From: Sipunculus nudus
Lineage: Eukaryota > Annelida > Sipuncula > Golfingiida > Sipunculidae
NCBI GenBank assembly: GCA_026874595.1
Contig: CM049313.1
Location: forward strand, 21,813,508 to 21,877,507
DNA length: 64,000 nt
Reading direction: 5' to 3'
A model generated the notes under the pieces. It made no database searches, was not told the origin of the DNA, and saw only the letters and a program-made list of their open reading frames with translations. Of the stretch, positions 30,941-61,640 are shown piece after piece; within the stretch, counting starts at the first letter, position 1, and each line of letters begins with the position of its first letter. Both the position numbers and the translations under genes were made by a program.

Positions 30941-31300
30941 GTATACCTAAAGGACGTGACAAGTACGATCACATTACACCTGTATTGCGTGATCTGCACT
31001 GGCTCTCTGTGAGTCAGCACATTAAATTAAAGGTGGTCATATTACTTTTCAAAGCCTTATATGGCATATAGGCCTCAGACAACTTACAAGATCTAATTCA
31101 TTCCTACACACCAGGTAGATGCCTCAGATCAGCCGATCAGTTCTTACTTTTTGTCCCACGTACAAAGTCTTTCATGGTTGCCCGAAGACCATTTCGTATG
31201 GCAGATAACACTTTGTGGAATTCATATATTTTGGAATTAAGAAAAGCTGAGAACCTAGCCACTTTAAAAAAATTCTCAAGACATACGTATTTGTGCAATA
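30941..31300 (+). mobile_element. LINE reverse transcriptase C-terminal remnant
   Basis: The frame reads RFARIPKGRDKYDHITPVLR, DLHWLSVSQHIKLKVVILLF, KALYGI, then a TAG stop, SYTPGRCLRSADQFLLFVPR, and LWNSYILELRKAENLATLKK. This pattern (HITPVL.DLHWL, LRS.D..LL.VPRT, LWN..P.ELR) is the standard C-terminus of L2/Crack/Rex-type non-LTR retrotransposons. The stop and missing upstream domains show a dead 5'-truncated copy. A short piece just before it (30,878-30,932) is also found at 53,553-53,611. Confidence 0.8.
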
Positions 31301-31783
31301 TTTTGATTGTCTTTGATTTTGCGGATTGTGGAGATTTGTACTTCTATACCATGATTTTAACTACATTTTATGGATTCAGTGTCTTTATAGGTTTAATGTC
31401 ATATCATATAACATGTATTTTACTAGAATATGCATTTCTTATCTAGCCTAAGTAATATCTCAATCTTAGTCTGCATCCTTATTTAATGAATATTTTTATA
31501 GTATTTTTTCTGCAAATGCAGGCTTGTAGAACACAACATAGTGAATTTTACGCTTCACAAAATAAAAAGGGAAGTACATATATGTATATATATACCAAAA
31601 TATATGTGTTATGTATATGATATGTGTACAGGTATACTAGTATCGAATATTCTGTGTATAACATGTGTATAAACTGTGAGAAATAAAGCTAATTTAAATT
31701 GTCTATTCTACTTGTCCTCATTTACATTTTTTTTCTTATTACTGTCGTAAACAAATTCACAATGCTAGTTTCTATTTCAACAG

Positions 31784-31950
31784 TGGCATTTCACTTCGAC
31801 TACAGTGAGCAGCATATTGTCACACATGGAGATCGTATTCCATACAACCTCCTACGTCTCAATGAAGGGTCAGGATCTAGCAGAGAAAGTCGTTCATTTA
31901 CAGCACCTGTGAGCTGACTTTATATGTTTCACATAAACGGACTGAGTAAA
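31784..31950 (+). pseudogene. C1q-domain pseudogene (single exon fragment with nonsense codon)
   Basis: A splice-acceptor-like CAACAG is followed by codons for VAFHFDYSEQ, RIPYNLLRLNEG and RSFTAPVS. A TGA at 31,915-31,917 sits where the C1q signature needs the Gly before Leu-Tyr. The frame then resumes with LYMFHINGLSKNT and ends at a second TGA (31,957-31,959). Homology to the intact gene at 18,871-20,011 stops there, so the second half of the domain is missing. No signal-peptide exon or linker exon was found upstream. It is a decayed partial duplicate of a C1q gene, not necessarily of its neighbour, since the residues differ a good deal. Confidence 0.82.
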
Positions 31951-32621
31951 AATACATGAAGCTGTCTTAAAATACGTAAAAATTCATATTATAAGTCACT
32001 CCCTTCCTAACTTGTACTAACCAACGGCCGCCTGATTTGCTAATCTGTGATCCTTAACGTCAAACAAAAACAAAAGTTCTTTCTAAGATCTCAGAAAGCA
32101 TTAAGGTTAACAGAGTTGTTTAGGAACATACACCTCACAATGAGGCTAAAACTGTGTACCAGGCATCTCAAAATGTAAGGAGGGGAACAGGTGAACCTGA
32201 ATCTTAAAATTTAGCAAAGCTGCTTTTATTTCATAAAACACCTATTGTGGTCTTGTTCGATGTCTTAACTGTAAACAAAAAGGCAATGGCTGATATAGGT
32301 TTTAGGAAAAGGAGGGGTCCCAGCCACGATGACTAAAGCCCAAACCTAAAAAAAAGGACTCCCGAACCGGAAAAGGGGGCGGAGGTGTTTTTGGTCATAA
32401 AATTGGTCTAATACCCTTATAAAAGGTTGAGGCAGCTGAAAGGGGGGAGGGGGTCTCACTTTCCTCTGTATCATTTTTCGTGACTGAGATGCGTTAATGC
32501 ACAGTGCAAAAATATTGGTCCGATCTATGTAGAATGCCAATGTAAACAACAATCATGCACTGAGCTGCCCAGATGGCACCTATACTAGAATGATCTTTAT
32601 CACCCAAACAATTATGCAAAC

Positions 32622-32681
<60 letters not shown>

Positions 32682-35600
32682 TAAAAGCTGAGCTCCAATA
32701 TTTTAACTACACTCTCGACCCATAAAAATTACAACAGCAGATGACTAAATGCCATGGAAGCTCAGTCGTATTAAACCTTGATCTAAACTGCTACTATCAA
32801 TAATTATACTGCAATTTATTAATTTCTTTGAATGTTATTGGGGTGTTTAAGAACCGCTCATAAGCGTATTATGTAAGTCCATATATAACACTAACTTAAG
32901 TCAATGGATTTGCTTGTAGCCCTTTTCTCTCCAGATAGATATTATTTTTGATCAGTGTAAACAAATATTGCTTCATGGCACATTTTCATTAAAGCATTTA
33001 CCATATTTTATAATCGATATGTATGTGTGCCTTGATTATTAATGATCAAAGGTTAGACATTTAAATAAATTGTTTCAATCACCTGGGTTTTTCGTCAATT
33101 CGACTTATATATATATTTCGAAAGGGTTGGTTTCACTGGAAAAGTGTATATTTATTAGTATATTCCCTATATATTTCAATTATATGGGTGTGAATCTTTA
33201 TAATTCTAATATTAATACAATTTTAATTGTTATTAAAATGATATATATCTTAACTTTTTCAATATTTTCTTCAAAACATGAGGCCATTTTAACACACTCA
33301 CAGGTTACAATTTCACATCAATGGATAACGTGACCTTTTGACCTCTTGCGACCAACAATTATATATACTTTAACATGATTTTCGTCACAATTTCTACGAC
33401 AACTGTTCATGATATTTCTTAATGGTGTTCTTATTATGTATATTGATTAATTTAAAATGAGTTTTAGAGTCAATTGAGTTTACAACATTCCGTTTATTGT
33501 TGTAAACTTATGAAATTTTATGTAAAATCCTGTTATTTTGGACTCGGGCCTGCTGAAAGAACCAGAGACCGAGTTCGGGTGGGCACCCCCTCCAGAATGA
33601 TCAGGATCGACCTGTAGATACTTCATACCTAACTTGGTGCTTTTATCCGGCGTGTAACGATAATTCCGTTTAGCCACCTGACTAAGATACGTTGACAGGT
33701 TAAGATCAGTGGAGAACAGAGAAAGCTTATGAAACAAAGTGCCAACTATACACAAGTCTCACGGAAAGAGAGGGGGGATAATGAAACATCACAAACAGAG
33801 TCGCAAAGGCATATTAATAAACTGAAGCCTCTGTTAATTAAAACCCCAAACCTTTTGTGTATGTGTGGACATCTGTGTGTGTATGTGGGTGGGGGGGGGG
33901 TGTCATCCAGTACCTCATACTTTTATCCGGGGGTGCCTAAAGGGGATTTGCCAAGAGCCAGATAATATGTTTTCAATGTAGTAAACTATTTATTTTTCGT
34001 AGGGGTTATACTGAATTTTTTATCATTCAGAATGGCAGGTTGTCCCGTGCAGGTCACATTATTTATGAGGACCACCTGAGTGCTTGAAATTACGGAAATC
34101 CATGTTGGGAGGAGGCTATACAGGTGTTGATAGATATTTATTTTTCATTGATGTTTTGATCTAGATTATGTTTGGGGGCTTTCTCAGGTTTTTGACCTAA
34201 TTGTCAAGGTCGTACGCTGTATAAGCTATATATAACCTGCTTCCCTTTTATTAATTACTTGCTCATGAATAAACTGGCCTAGTCGACGCAATGGCAAGAC
34301 TGAATGCCTCCCACTTAAGAGCCATCAATCTTTCCTTTGCTGTATAGCAACGCATAGATCAGGCACTGACTCCTCTTGACAAATTATATAACTAAATCAC
34401 CGCTCTCTGGCCGACTATTTATTAAGAACTGGCACCGAGTTACGTGTGTCGGTACATTGAATCACGTTTTGCTATACGCATTGAGTAGCATATACCAATA
34501 CTAAAGCCGAAACAGGGCTATGTTCCTGGAACGCCCGAAAATGCGGTCGCCTCTTTTCCGTTTGTTTTATAACTAAAGTATAGCACTTACTCTAGAGTCT
34601 TACTTGGACATTACCGTCAATTGTGTTCCCCAAGACTCAATGAAACCCCCGGATCCTAAAATATCAATTGTCTTGTGTGTTGCTCACGTTCCCCTCTAAA
34701 TAAACCTGTCCTGCTTGGGATAGTAGGGGGAAGGCCGGAACTGCCTGTCTCAAAGTTCAAAATTCCAAGTGAAAATCCATCACAATCCAAGAGTAGGGCC
34801 TTATCTCAAATCGAACATGGGCATACTTGTCAGATGCTACTTAAATTAGTCACTCCGCATCACTTAAATTTCACTTGCATATTATTCGTCTTGTCACAAC
34901 TCTGATCTGACATGTGTCTTTGACTGAAATCTGCGCCGATGAATACTTAATATACCTACGCCATTGGCATTGGTGTATTTAGAAAACCTAGTCACCGGCG
35001 TTTGAAACGATGTATTCATGCAGGGCCGTACGCTGACAGAAAACTCAGGAGGGCACGAACAGACAGGTAAACATGTTAAAATACACACTTTTACATTTGA
35101 GTACTGTACTGTTTGAATCCTTCCCCAGATCTATTTAGAGTTTAAATGATATAAAAAAATAAATAAAAAAAATTATTATTGATAAACATCGATTTAAACT
35201 TGAACTAAAGCATTTTCTCATTCTTTCTACAACTTACTAAGGAGAGAGCATTTCCATTAAACACTTCATCCAAACATTTTACTTTTCGACATAAAAAGCA
35301 TCACTCGGCCACTAAACCAAATTTCGCACTAATTTAGCGGGATTCGGCGCAGAGTTGTGTTAGCGAATAGAAAGTTTTAAATCAGAAGTGACATAAACAG
35401 CAAAGGGGGCCCCGGCAGGCCAGGCGTTTCCCGGGGACCACGAAATGCTTGAAATAATGAAGTTTCATTTGTCTTCTGTATTTGCTTACATATGGATGTC
35501 ATAAGTGACTGTATATTTGTGAATATTCCTTGATGACGTTTCTGAAACCGGGTCGTTATCCGGAATTTTCACAAATCTCGTCGATTCTTTATTGGCCCAT

Positions 35601-35825
35601 TCTGGAAATTCTCTGAAAATCTCGCGAGATTTTCTTCCCGATTGCGTTATGCTGTGAACAAACACACACACACAAACAGAGATGAAAACATAACCTCCTG
35701 GCAGTGCAACCATCACTGATACTATTACAAAAAAAATATTTTCGTCAGTCAGAAGAACAATATAAGCGGAAGAATAACAAAAGTCCTGAAGAAAATTTAT
35801 GTTTTATCAAGCAAAATATATCATA
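31951..35825. other. Intergenic, apart from (TA)n at 32,625
   Basis: Short frames only; no domains, splice-consistent exons or repeats with visible ends. Confidence 0.45.
32625..32679. repeat. (TA)n microsatellite
   Basis: About 27 TA dinucleotides. Confidence 0.95.
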
Positions 35826-36013
35826 TATAGTGAAACCTCGTTGTGTCCTACTCGCTTAAGTCGAATACCTCGCTTGAGTCAAAGTTACGGACTCGTTATT
35901 CCGGACAACTCTAGTTAAATTATGACCGAATAAAACCCGCTTATGTCGAACCTCGGATGTGTCGAAGTTTTCTTAAGGTACCTTCAACTTCGACACAACG
36001 AGGTTTCACTATA
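35826..36013. mobile_element. MITE with 22-bp perfect inverted ends and TA flanks (mariner-like)
   Basis: Left end TATAGTGAAACCTCGTTGTG is exactly inverted at the right end (to 36,013). It is 188 bp with TA at each border, as for Tc1/mariner-derived MITEs. A related single end, CAGTAAAACCTGTACTAACG, occurs at about 39,217. Confidence 0.82.
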
Positions 36014-36788
36014 ATTATTCTCTCGGATAATACTTAATATATATTTTGCGGTTTTTTTTTATTTCTATGATAACATAACAAAATGGACGTCAACAATTAT
36101 TTTTTTATGTATTCTATAAACGTCTGGGCAACAATACCTTCATATTTGAGTCAGTTTGACGGATATGACAATGTAGCTTGGGACCCTAAGGTTATGACGC
36201 TCAGCAGCAGAGTATGCTACTCTGACAGAAACATTTGTATCAGGTCTTCAAGAAACACTCTCGGAGGCGTAAATTAAGTACGTAAGTACCCATGGCAACG
36301 TTTATTTAAGTACAAATATTCTGAATTCTCCCTGGCTCACATTTAGTTCAAATGCGGTCAAAACCCTGAAACGTCATGCTATTGTTATGTGGAGGCAGGC
36401 GAAGCAGTGAGGAAAGGAGCGTGGATCAACATGGTTCAGTTGATTATAGATTTTTTTATAAGCGATTATTCTCAGGCTTGTTTTTGCTAACTGGAGGGTT
36501 GTGTTATAGCTTTAAACATTTTCACTTTAGAATATGTGGTGCAGATGTTTCGGAATTACAGAAATATCGCAGACAGATCACTATTTATATTGTTTACGAC
36601 GATATTTTATCCGATCGCGACTTACTAATATCGACAGGACATAGTTCGATAAGGAACAGGGTGACCGTCCCATAAACCCCAACTGGTACACGAGAACACG
36701 GTCCTGTTGCCGACCTGCCATTCAAACCGTAGCTTTTAACGAAGAGTTATATAAGGATGCATATCGTGGGAAACCAGTGCATCAAGAA
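36014..36788. other. Intergenic, nothing recognised
   Basis: Frames of 64 and 99 codons (36,083-36,277 and 36,376-36,675) lack recognisable features. Confidence 0.45.
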
Positions 36789-39197
36789 ACAAGTGACCCA
36801 TAGGTCATGACGCTCAGCTGCCAAGCATGACCTGTGACATCAAGATTCACAACTTCCAGTCAAATTTTGAAGAACCAATTTGCCAATTTGTTGAAAATTT
36901 TCTATGACAACAGAAATATTTATCACCTATGTCTGGTTAAAACACAGTGAATTGATGGTCTGAGGAAAATGCATGATTGTCAAGCTATCAGGAACTATTC
37001 CAACAGCTTGCTAGAAACCTGTCAGTCTCCAAAGGAACACCACAAAGGGCAAAATATAAGATCAAAATATATAGCAAAAATCAAGGAAATACATGCAAGA
37101 ATTATTGCGAAACAGGTGCTTCTGTATGAATTTTTATTCAATACAAGCCAACTATACTGCACTTTTATAAATAATGGTAATATTTATTCAGAAATATTTG
37201 ACCCAATCCTTTACAAGATTACATAAATATACAGCCAACTGCATTCACATTAACTGTTCTTGAGATAATATGATCAAAAGGAATTAAAAGATGGTTGCCT
37301 GGTGGCCATATTGGACTTCTGACAAGTCTGAAATCAGACAACAAACATTCTCTAAATCGGACCAAACATTAAAAAAAAATTACTGAAACTGCACTGAAGA
37401 AAGAATTTCTAAGGTGGCTAACTGGCAGACATGATGGATTTCTGACAAGTATGACATTTGATATCCCACATTCTCCAATAAGAGACCAAACTTGGGGCAA
37501 ATTATCCAGTAATGAATGCCCAAAATAATTCAAAAGGCATGTCCAGGCCCTCATATCAGATTTATAGATATGCAATTGTAAAAAGTGTAAGTCCAATATT
37601 TTTTATTATCACTCTGCTTTTCAATGGGGTCAGCAGGGTAGGTAAACTGCCAAATCTGAAAGAAAAGAAATGCAGAAAGCATGACTAAGAGTCTTGAAAT
37701 AAAACAAAAAGCCATCCTAAATCAAGTTACACATCCACATATTATGAGAACAAACACTTGCTTTTATATGTGGTGATATATATCAAAATATTCAGATATC
37801 TAGGAAACTAAGTTTATTGCTAGGATTCCATAAAATAAACTGCAAAATGTTCCCATCATCTTATAAATCAGTAGCTAAACCTTAATACTATACTCTCATA
37901 GTCTTAATGCCTGGCTGAAGCATTCTGACAACAGTGTTTTTGTTATGAAGTAACGAGGTACTGATCACTGAGCCTTATCACTTAATAGGCTGATACAAAA
38001 GGGAGTCATATGTCACCAGTGTCACTCACAATTACAGCCACACAGGGAGATGTACCAGCTGGAGTGGGATGGTTATATATACAAGAAAAAATAGAGATGG
38101 TCTATAAAATAAGTAATTGTGAACATCCCTGACCTATGACCTTGGCCTTTTGCCCATATATCAACTGGATTCTTTCTAAATGATTGGTAACTACTAACCA
38201 CTTAAATCTGGTGTAATTACTTGGCAACCAATGGGTGAATAACTTTGACCTGCAACCTTTAACCTGCTGACCAGCTGACCCCAAAATCAATAAGTTATTT
38301 ATTCAAGCAAAAAGACCCATAAATATGAAGTTTGAGTCAAACTAAGTGATGCATAGATGTGGCATATGTGAAAGACTAAAGGTTTGGGTTGAACAGTTAC
38401 ACTTGAAATATGCTCACAAGCATTTAGAACAATTAAATATTGTGACCTTGACCTTTGACTTTTTGACCTCAACATCAATAGGCTTCTTCCCTTATTGGTA
38501 GGTAAGCCATATATGACAGATGGAAGGTACAGATTGAAAAGTTTGCCTGAAAATGACTCCACGCAAGAAGAGGGTGCTGTGACCTTGACCTTTGACCTTA
38601 AAATCAACAGGTCTTTTCCCCTGTTGGCAGAGAAGCGATATCAGTGCTGGAAGGTTTGGAATGAAAAGTCTAGCTTGAAATGTGTCAAAAATTTTTTCAA
38701 AGAAGTGGATCCTGTGACCCTGACCTTTGACCGTGTTACCTCAAAATCTATAGGATTCTTCTCCAACTTAGTAGGTGAGTTATATGTGAAAGATCAAAGA
38801 ATTGGGATGAAAGGGTTGGCTTAAAATGCATCCACAGGCTTTTCAAAGAAGAGGCTCCTGTGACCTTGACCTTTTGACCTAAAAAAAAAATTATGGTTCT
38901 TCCCCTGTTGGTAGGTGAGCTGTAAGTGAAAGATGGAAGGTTTGGGATAAAAATTTGGTCTCAAAGAGTTATTTCTGGGGGGTGCAAACACACCCCATAA
39001 CTTCGAGAATATAGGTCGCAGTGACCTAATTTCAGGTTTGCCTCTAAGACTGCATAGGGTTCATGGCCCTAGCCCCTACGGTTACGATTTGTGCCCTGCT
39101 AACGGACGGACGGCCGGCCGGACGGACAGACGGAAGGACGACGGACAAAGACCCATCGCTATAGCCCAGCATGACTGACAGTCAGGTGAGCTAAAAA
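36789..39197 (+). repeat. Family A repeat, copy 3 (2.4 kb, full length)
   Basis: Runs from ACAAGTGACCCATAGGTCAT to GAGCTAAAAA. It parallels copy 2 along its whole length in opposite orientation. It contains TGACCTTGACCTTTGAC arrays and a GACGGACGG tract near 39,105. It lies just downstream of the minus-strand M28 gene, about 0.75 kb from its poly(A) signal. Confidence 0.85.
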
Positions 39198-39344
39198 CGA
39201 GTTTTTTAGATATACAGTAAAACCTGTACTAACGACCTTGACTAACGATCGCTCTTCCTCTTTTGTCCCTAACTCTTGCTTCCAATGAGTTCCAATGATT
39301 TTTTTTTTTACAACCAAATGAACACTTCTACATGTAATCCAGCC

Positions 39345-39770
39345 TTACATACCTGCGAGACGTCTGAGATCTTTAAACCAAGAATAACTGTGTGTTCCAT
39401 ATACAAGGTCCATCTTGGTGGCAAATAGAGCTTTTTGTGTTGCAGGACCCACTTTGTGAAAATCTCTCCCACAGGACCTACGTCAAACTTTTAATCTTGA
39501 CACATTTAAAAAGTAGCTTAAAACCTATTTGTTTTTTTCAATATTTTTGTAGCTAATTATACTTTCACTATAATCATTCAGCACATTTACTACGATATTT
39601 CGCTCTTGTGTTTTAACAGCTGCTTTTAATGATATGTGTACACAAAGTACCTTAATGCAATTTTTAATCCTTTCAGTTTGTGTGTTGTAAAGCGTTTTAG
39701 AGCACTTCGGTGGATTTTACGCCATATAAAATATTATTTTTATTATTATTATTATTTTTATTATATAAGT
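39345..39770 (+). mobile_element. LINE 3' end with TTA-rich tail
   Basis: Codons for RRLRSLNQE, LCVPYTRS, AFCVAGPTL, KSLPQDLRQTFNLDTFKK and LKTYLF, interrupted by three stops, form the end of a LINE polyprotein. The 3' UTR ends with GCGTTTTAGAGCAC, a GCCATATAAAAT box and a (TTA)n tail at about 39,738-39,770, as in CR1/L2-like elements. It is 5' truncated and inactive. A family A miniature copy follows directly. Confidence 0.78.
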
Positions 39771-39781
39771 GGTGCTTAAAT

Positions 39782-39905
39782 ACAAATGACCCGTTGGTCA
39801 TGACGCTGCGCTGACAAGCACGACCTGTAACAGTGTTCTGCTATGCCATAAAATAATGTGCTTAGCAGCGGATAAAGACTGATCACTATAGCTCAGCACG
39901 ACCAT
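39782..39905 (+). repeat. Family A repeat, miniature copy (internal deletion)
   Basis: Left-end sequence ATGACCCGTTGGTCATGACG is followed after about 60 bases by the right-end sequence CACTATAGCTCAGCACGACC. Nearly the whole interior is missing. Confidence 0.55.
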
Positions 39906-39949
39906 GTCATCTGGGATAGGTATGAATTGTTGCTTTTCTGAAAGCTCTA

Positions 39950-39955
39950 TTTATT
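39950..39955 (-). promoter_or_regulatory. Poly(A) signal of the minus-strand M28 gene
   Basis: AATAAA on the minus strand lies only 11 bases after the TGA stop codon at 39,967-39,969, implying a very short 3' UTR. Confidence 0.6.
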
Positions 39956-39966
39956 CAAATCTACAA

Positions 39967-58768
<18,802 letters not shown>

Positions 58769-58799
58769 CTTTGAAAGGGAGTCTGCTCTCTGTGTTAAC

Positions 58800-58865
58800 T
58801 GTGAGAGTAAATCCGTTCCTCCTAGTACTGAGTGTGAGAGTAAATCCGTTCCTCCTAGTACTGAG
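58800..58865 (-). repeat. 33-bp tandem duplication in the 5' region of the M28 gene
   Basis: Two identical 33-bp copies (58,800-58,832 and 58,833-58,865) lie 32 bp upstream of the start codon of the minus-strand M28 gene, in the expected 5' UTR or core promoter. Confidence 0.85.
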
Positions 58866-58924
58866 TGTGAGCGCTCAGATACGCAGCCGACTGCACAGAC
58901 CAGTTCAGCCCTACCAGTGACCTA

Positions 58925-58931
58925 GATATAA
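58925..58931 (-). promoter_or_regulatory. Possible TATA-like box of the minus-strand M28 gene
   Basis: The minus strand reads GGTTATATC here, about 160 bases upstream of the ATG. The match to TATA is weak and no other core-promoter signal was seen, so this is only a candidate. Confidence 0.25.
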
Positions 58932-59479
58932 CCACACAAACTCTGTGCGTGTAGATACATTCTCAGCATATCCGGGCGATTTGTTTTTGTTTGCACCGGA
59001 GAGATAACATTAATACTACGTGACACTACAAGGACAATACTTTGTTTACACAAAACCGTGTTATCCTGGGTTTTAGCCAAGAACTCGTGTAAGCAAAATT
59101 CTATCTGATGTCATTAAAATTTTGCCTATTATATTTAATTCACAACAAAACGTATGACATGTAGAGACTTCTTCAGGGGCAATGATAACTAACACACAGG
59201 CACTATGACATGTGGGGAACTTTTCAGAGCAAAAGAAAACTAAAACATATTCAGAAGGCAAGAAGGGAAAACAAGAGGCGGAAGCGGAAGACATAAATTC
59301 CACGAATTTGCTTGTTGTAACTAATGCCTGGGAACATGTAACTGACTTGTCCTTTTTTTATTTATTTAAAAAAGCTGTATTTGTGGGTATTGAGCTATAA
59401 ATTACGTTTTTTTTATTCGTGAAATTTTCAAGATTAACAAACTACGATGAATGTTTTTCATTTTTTTTTCACAGAGGAG

Positions 59480-61520
59480 TATCACGCTACACTCATGGGC
59501 TTTCTTCTATCACGCTACACTCATGAACTTTCTTCTATCACGCTACACTCATGAACTTTCTTCTATCACGCTACACTCATGGACTTTCTTCTATCACGCT
59601 ACACTCATGGACTTTCTTCTATCACGCTACACTTATGGACCTTCTTCTATAACGCTACACTCATGGACTTTCTTCTATCACGCTACACTCATGGACTTTC
59701 TTCTATCACGCTACACTCATGGACCTTCTTCTATCACGCTACACTCATGGACTTTCTTCTATCACGCTACACTCATGGACTTTCTTCTGTCACGCTACAC
59801 TCATGGACTTTCTTCTGTCACGCTACACTCATGGACTTTCTTCTATCACGATACACTCATGAACTTTCTTCTATCACGCTACACACATGGACCTTCTTCT
59901 ATCACGCTACACTCATGTACTTTCTTCTATCAAGCTACACTCATGGACCTTCTTCTATCACGCTACACTCATGTACTTTCTTCTATCACGCTACACTCAT
60001 GGACCTTCTTCTATAACGCTACACTCATGGACTTTCTTCTATCACGCTACACTCATGGACCTTCTTCTATCACGCTACACTCATGGACTTTCTTCTATCA
60101 CGCTAAACTCATGGACTTTCTTCTATCACGCTACACTCATGGACTTTCTTCTGTCACGCTACACTCATGGACTTTCTTCTATCACGCTACACTCATGGAC
60201 CTTCTTCTATAACGCTACACTCATGGACTTTCTTCTATCAAGCTACACTCATGGACCTTCTTCTATCACGCTACACTCATGTACTTTCTTCTATCACGCT
60301 ACAATCATGGACCTTCTTCTATAACGCTACACTAATGGACTTTCTTCTATCACGCTACACTCATGGACCTTCTTCTATCACGCTACACTCATGGACTTTC
60401 TTCTATCACGCTACACTCATGGACTTTCTTCTATCACGCTACACTTATGGACTTTCTTCTGTCACGCTACACTCATGGACTTTCTTCTATCACGATACAC
60501 TCATAAACTTTCTTCTATCACGCTACACTCATGGACCTTCTTCTATAACGCTACACTCATGGACTTTCTTCTATCAAGCTACACTCATGGACCTTCTTCT
60601 ATCACGCTACACTCATGTACTTTCTTCTATCACGCTACACTCATGGGCCTTCTTCTATCACGCTACACTCATGGACCTTCTTCTATCACGCTACACTCAT
60701 GGACTTTCTTCTATCACGCTACACTCATGGACTTTCTTCTATCACGCTACACTCATGGACTTTCTTCTGTCACGCTACACTCATGGACTTTCTTCTATCA
60801 CGCTACACTCATGGACCTTCTTCTATAACGCTACACTCATGGACTTTCTTCTATCAAGCTGCACTCATGGACCTTCTTCTATCACGCTACACTCATGTAC
60901 TTTCTTCTATCACGCTACACTCATGGACCTTCTTCTATAACGCTACACTCATGGACTTTCTTCTATCACGCTACACTCATGGACTTTCTTCTATCACGCT
61001 ACACTCATGGACTTTCTTCTGTCACGCTACACTCATGGACTTTCTTCTTTCACGATACACTCATGAACTTTCTTCTATCACGCTACACTCATGGACCTTC
61101 TTCTATAACGCTACACTCATGGACTTTCTTCTATCAAGCTACACTCATGGACCTTCTTCTATCACGCTACACTCATGGACTTTCTTCTATCACGCTACAC
61201 TCATGGGCCTTCTTCTATAACGCTACACTCATGGACTTTCTTCTATCACGCTACACTCATGGACCTTCTTCTATCACGCTACACTCATGGACTTTCTTCT
61301 ATCACGCTACACTCATGGACTTTCTTCTATCACGCTACACTCATGGACTTTCTTCTGTCACGCTTCACTCATGGACTTTCTTCTATCACGATACACTCAT
61401 GAACTTTCTTCTATCACGCTACACACATGGACCTTCTTCTATCACGCTACACTCATGGACATTCTTCTATCACGCTACACTTATGGACTTTCTTCTATCA
61501 CGCTACACTTGTGTAGCTTA
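59480..61520 (+). repeat. 28-bp minisatellite, 72 phased units
   Basis: Units beginning TATCACGCTACACTCATGG start at 59,480 and the last partial one at 61,496: exactly 72 x 28 bases, with sampled internal units in register. Units differ by substitutions only (TATAACG and TATCAAG variants recur, see findings). The consensus lacks TAA, TAG and TGA in all three forward frames, which creates overlapping open frames of up to 257 codons. Flanks at 59,200-59,325 and 61,565-61,640 resemble each other (CACTATGACAYGTGGGG, GGCGGAAGCGG-like, TTCCACGAATT). It lies 0.7 kb upstream of the M28 start codon. Confidence 0.95.
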
Positions 61521-61640
61521 TTATTACCAGTTAAAAAATTATGACAGGTGGACAATGAAAATTACAACACAGACACTATGACACGTGGGGGACAGCAAGA
61601 GAGCGGAAGCGGGGGACATGTTCCACGAATTCGCTTGTGT

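Noticed and set aside
36376-36675. 99-codon frame
   Set aside because: No domain or gene context; considered as an exon, but no partner exon was found.
59480-61520. CRISPR-like array
   Set aside because: Units are contiguous with no spacers, and the genome is animal nuclear DNA.
59451-61581. Overlapping open frames of 145-257 codons read as a repetitive protein gene
   Set aside because: All three forward frames are open only because the 28-bp unit lacks forward stop codons. There is no start context, signal peptide or splice support, and the period is not a multiple of three.
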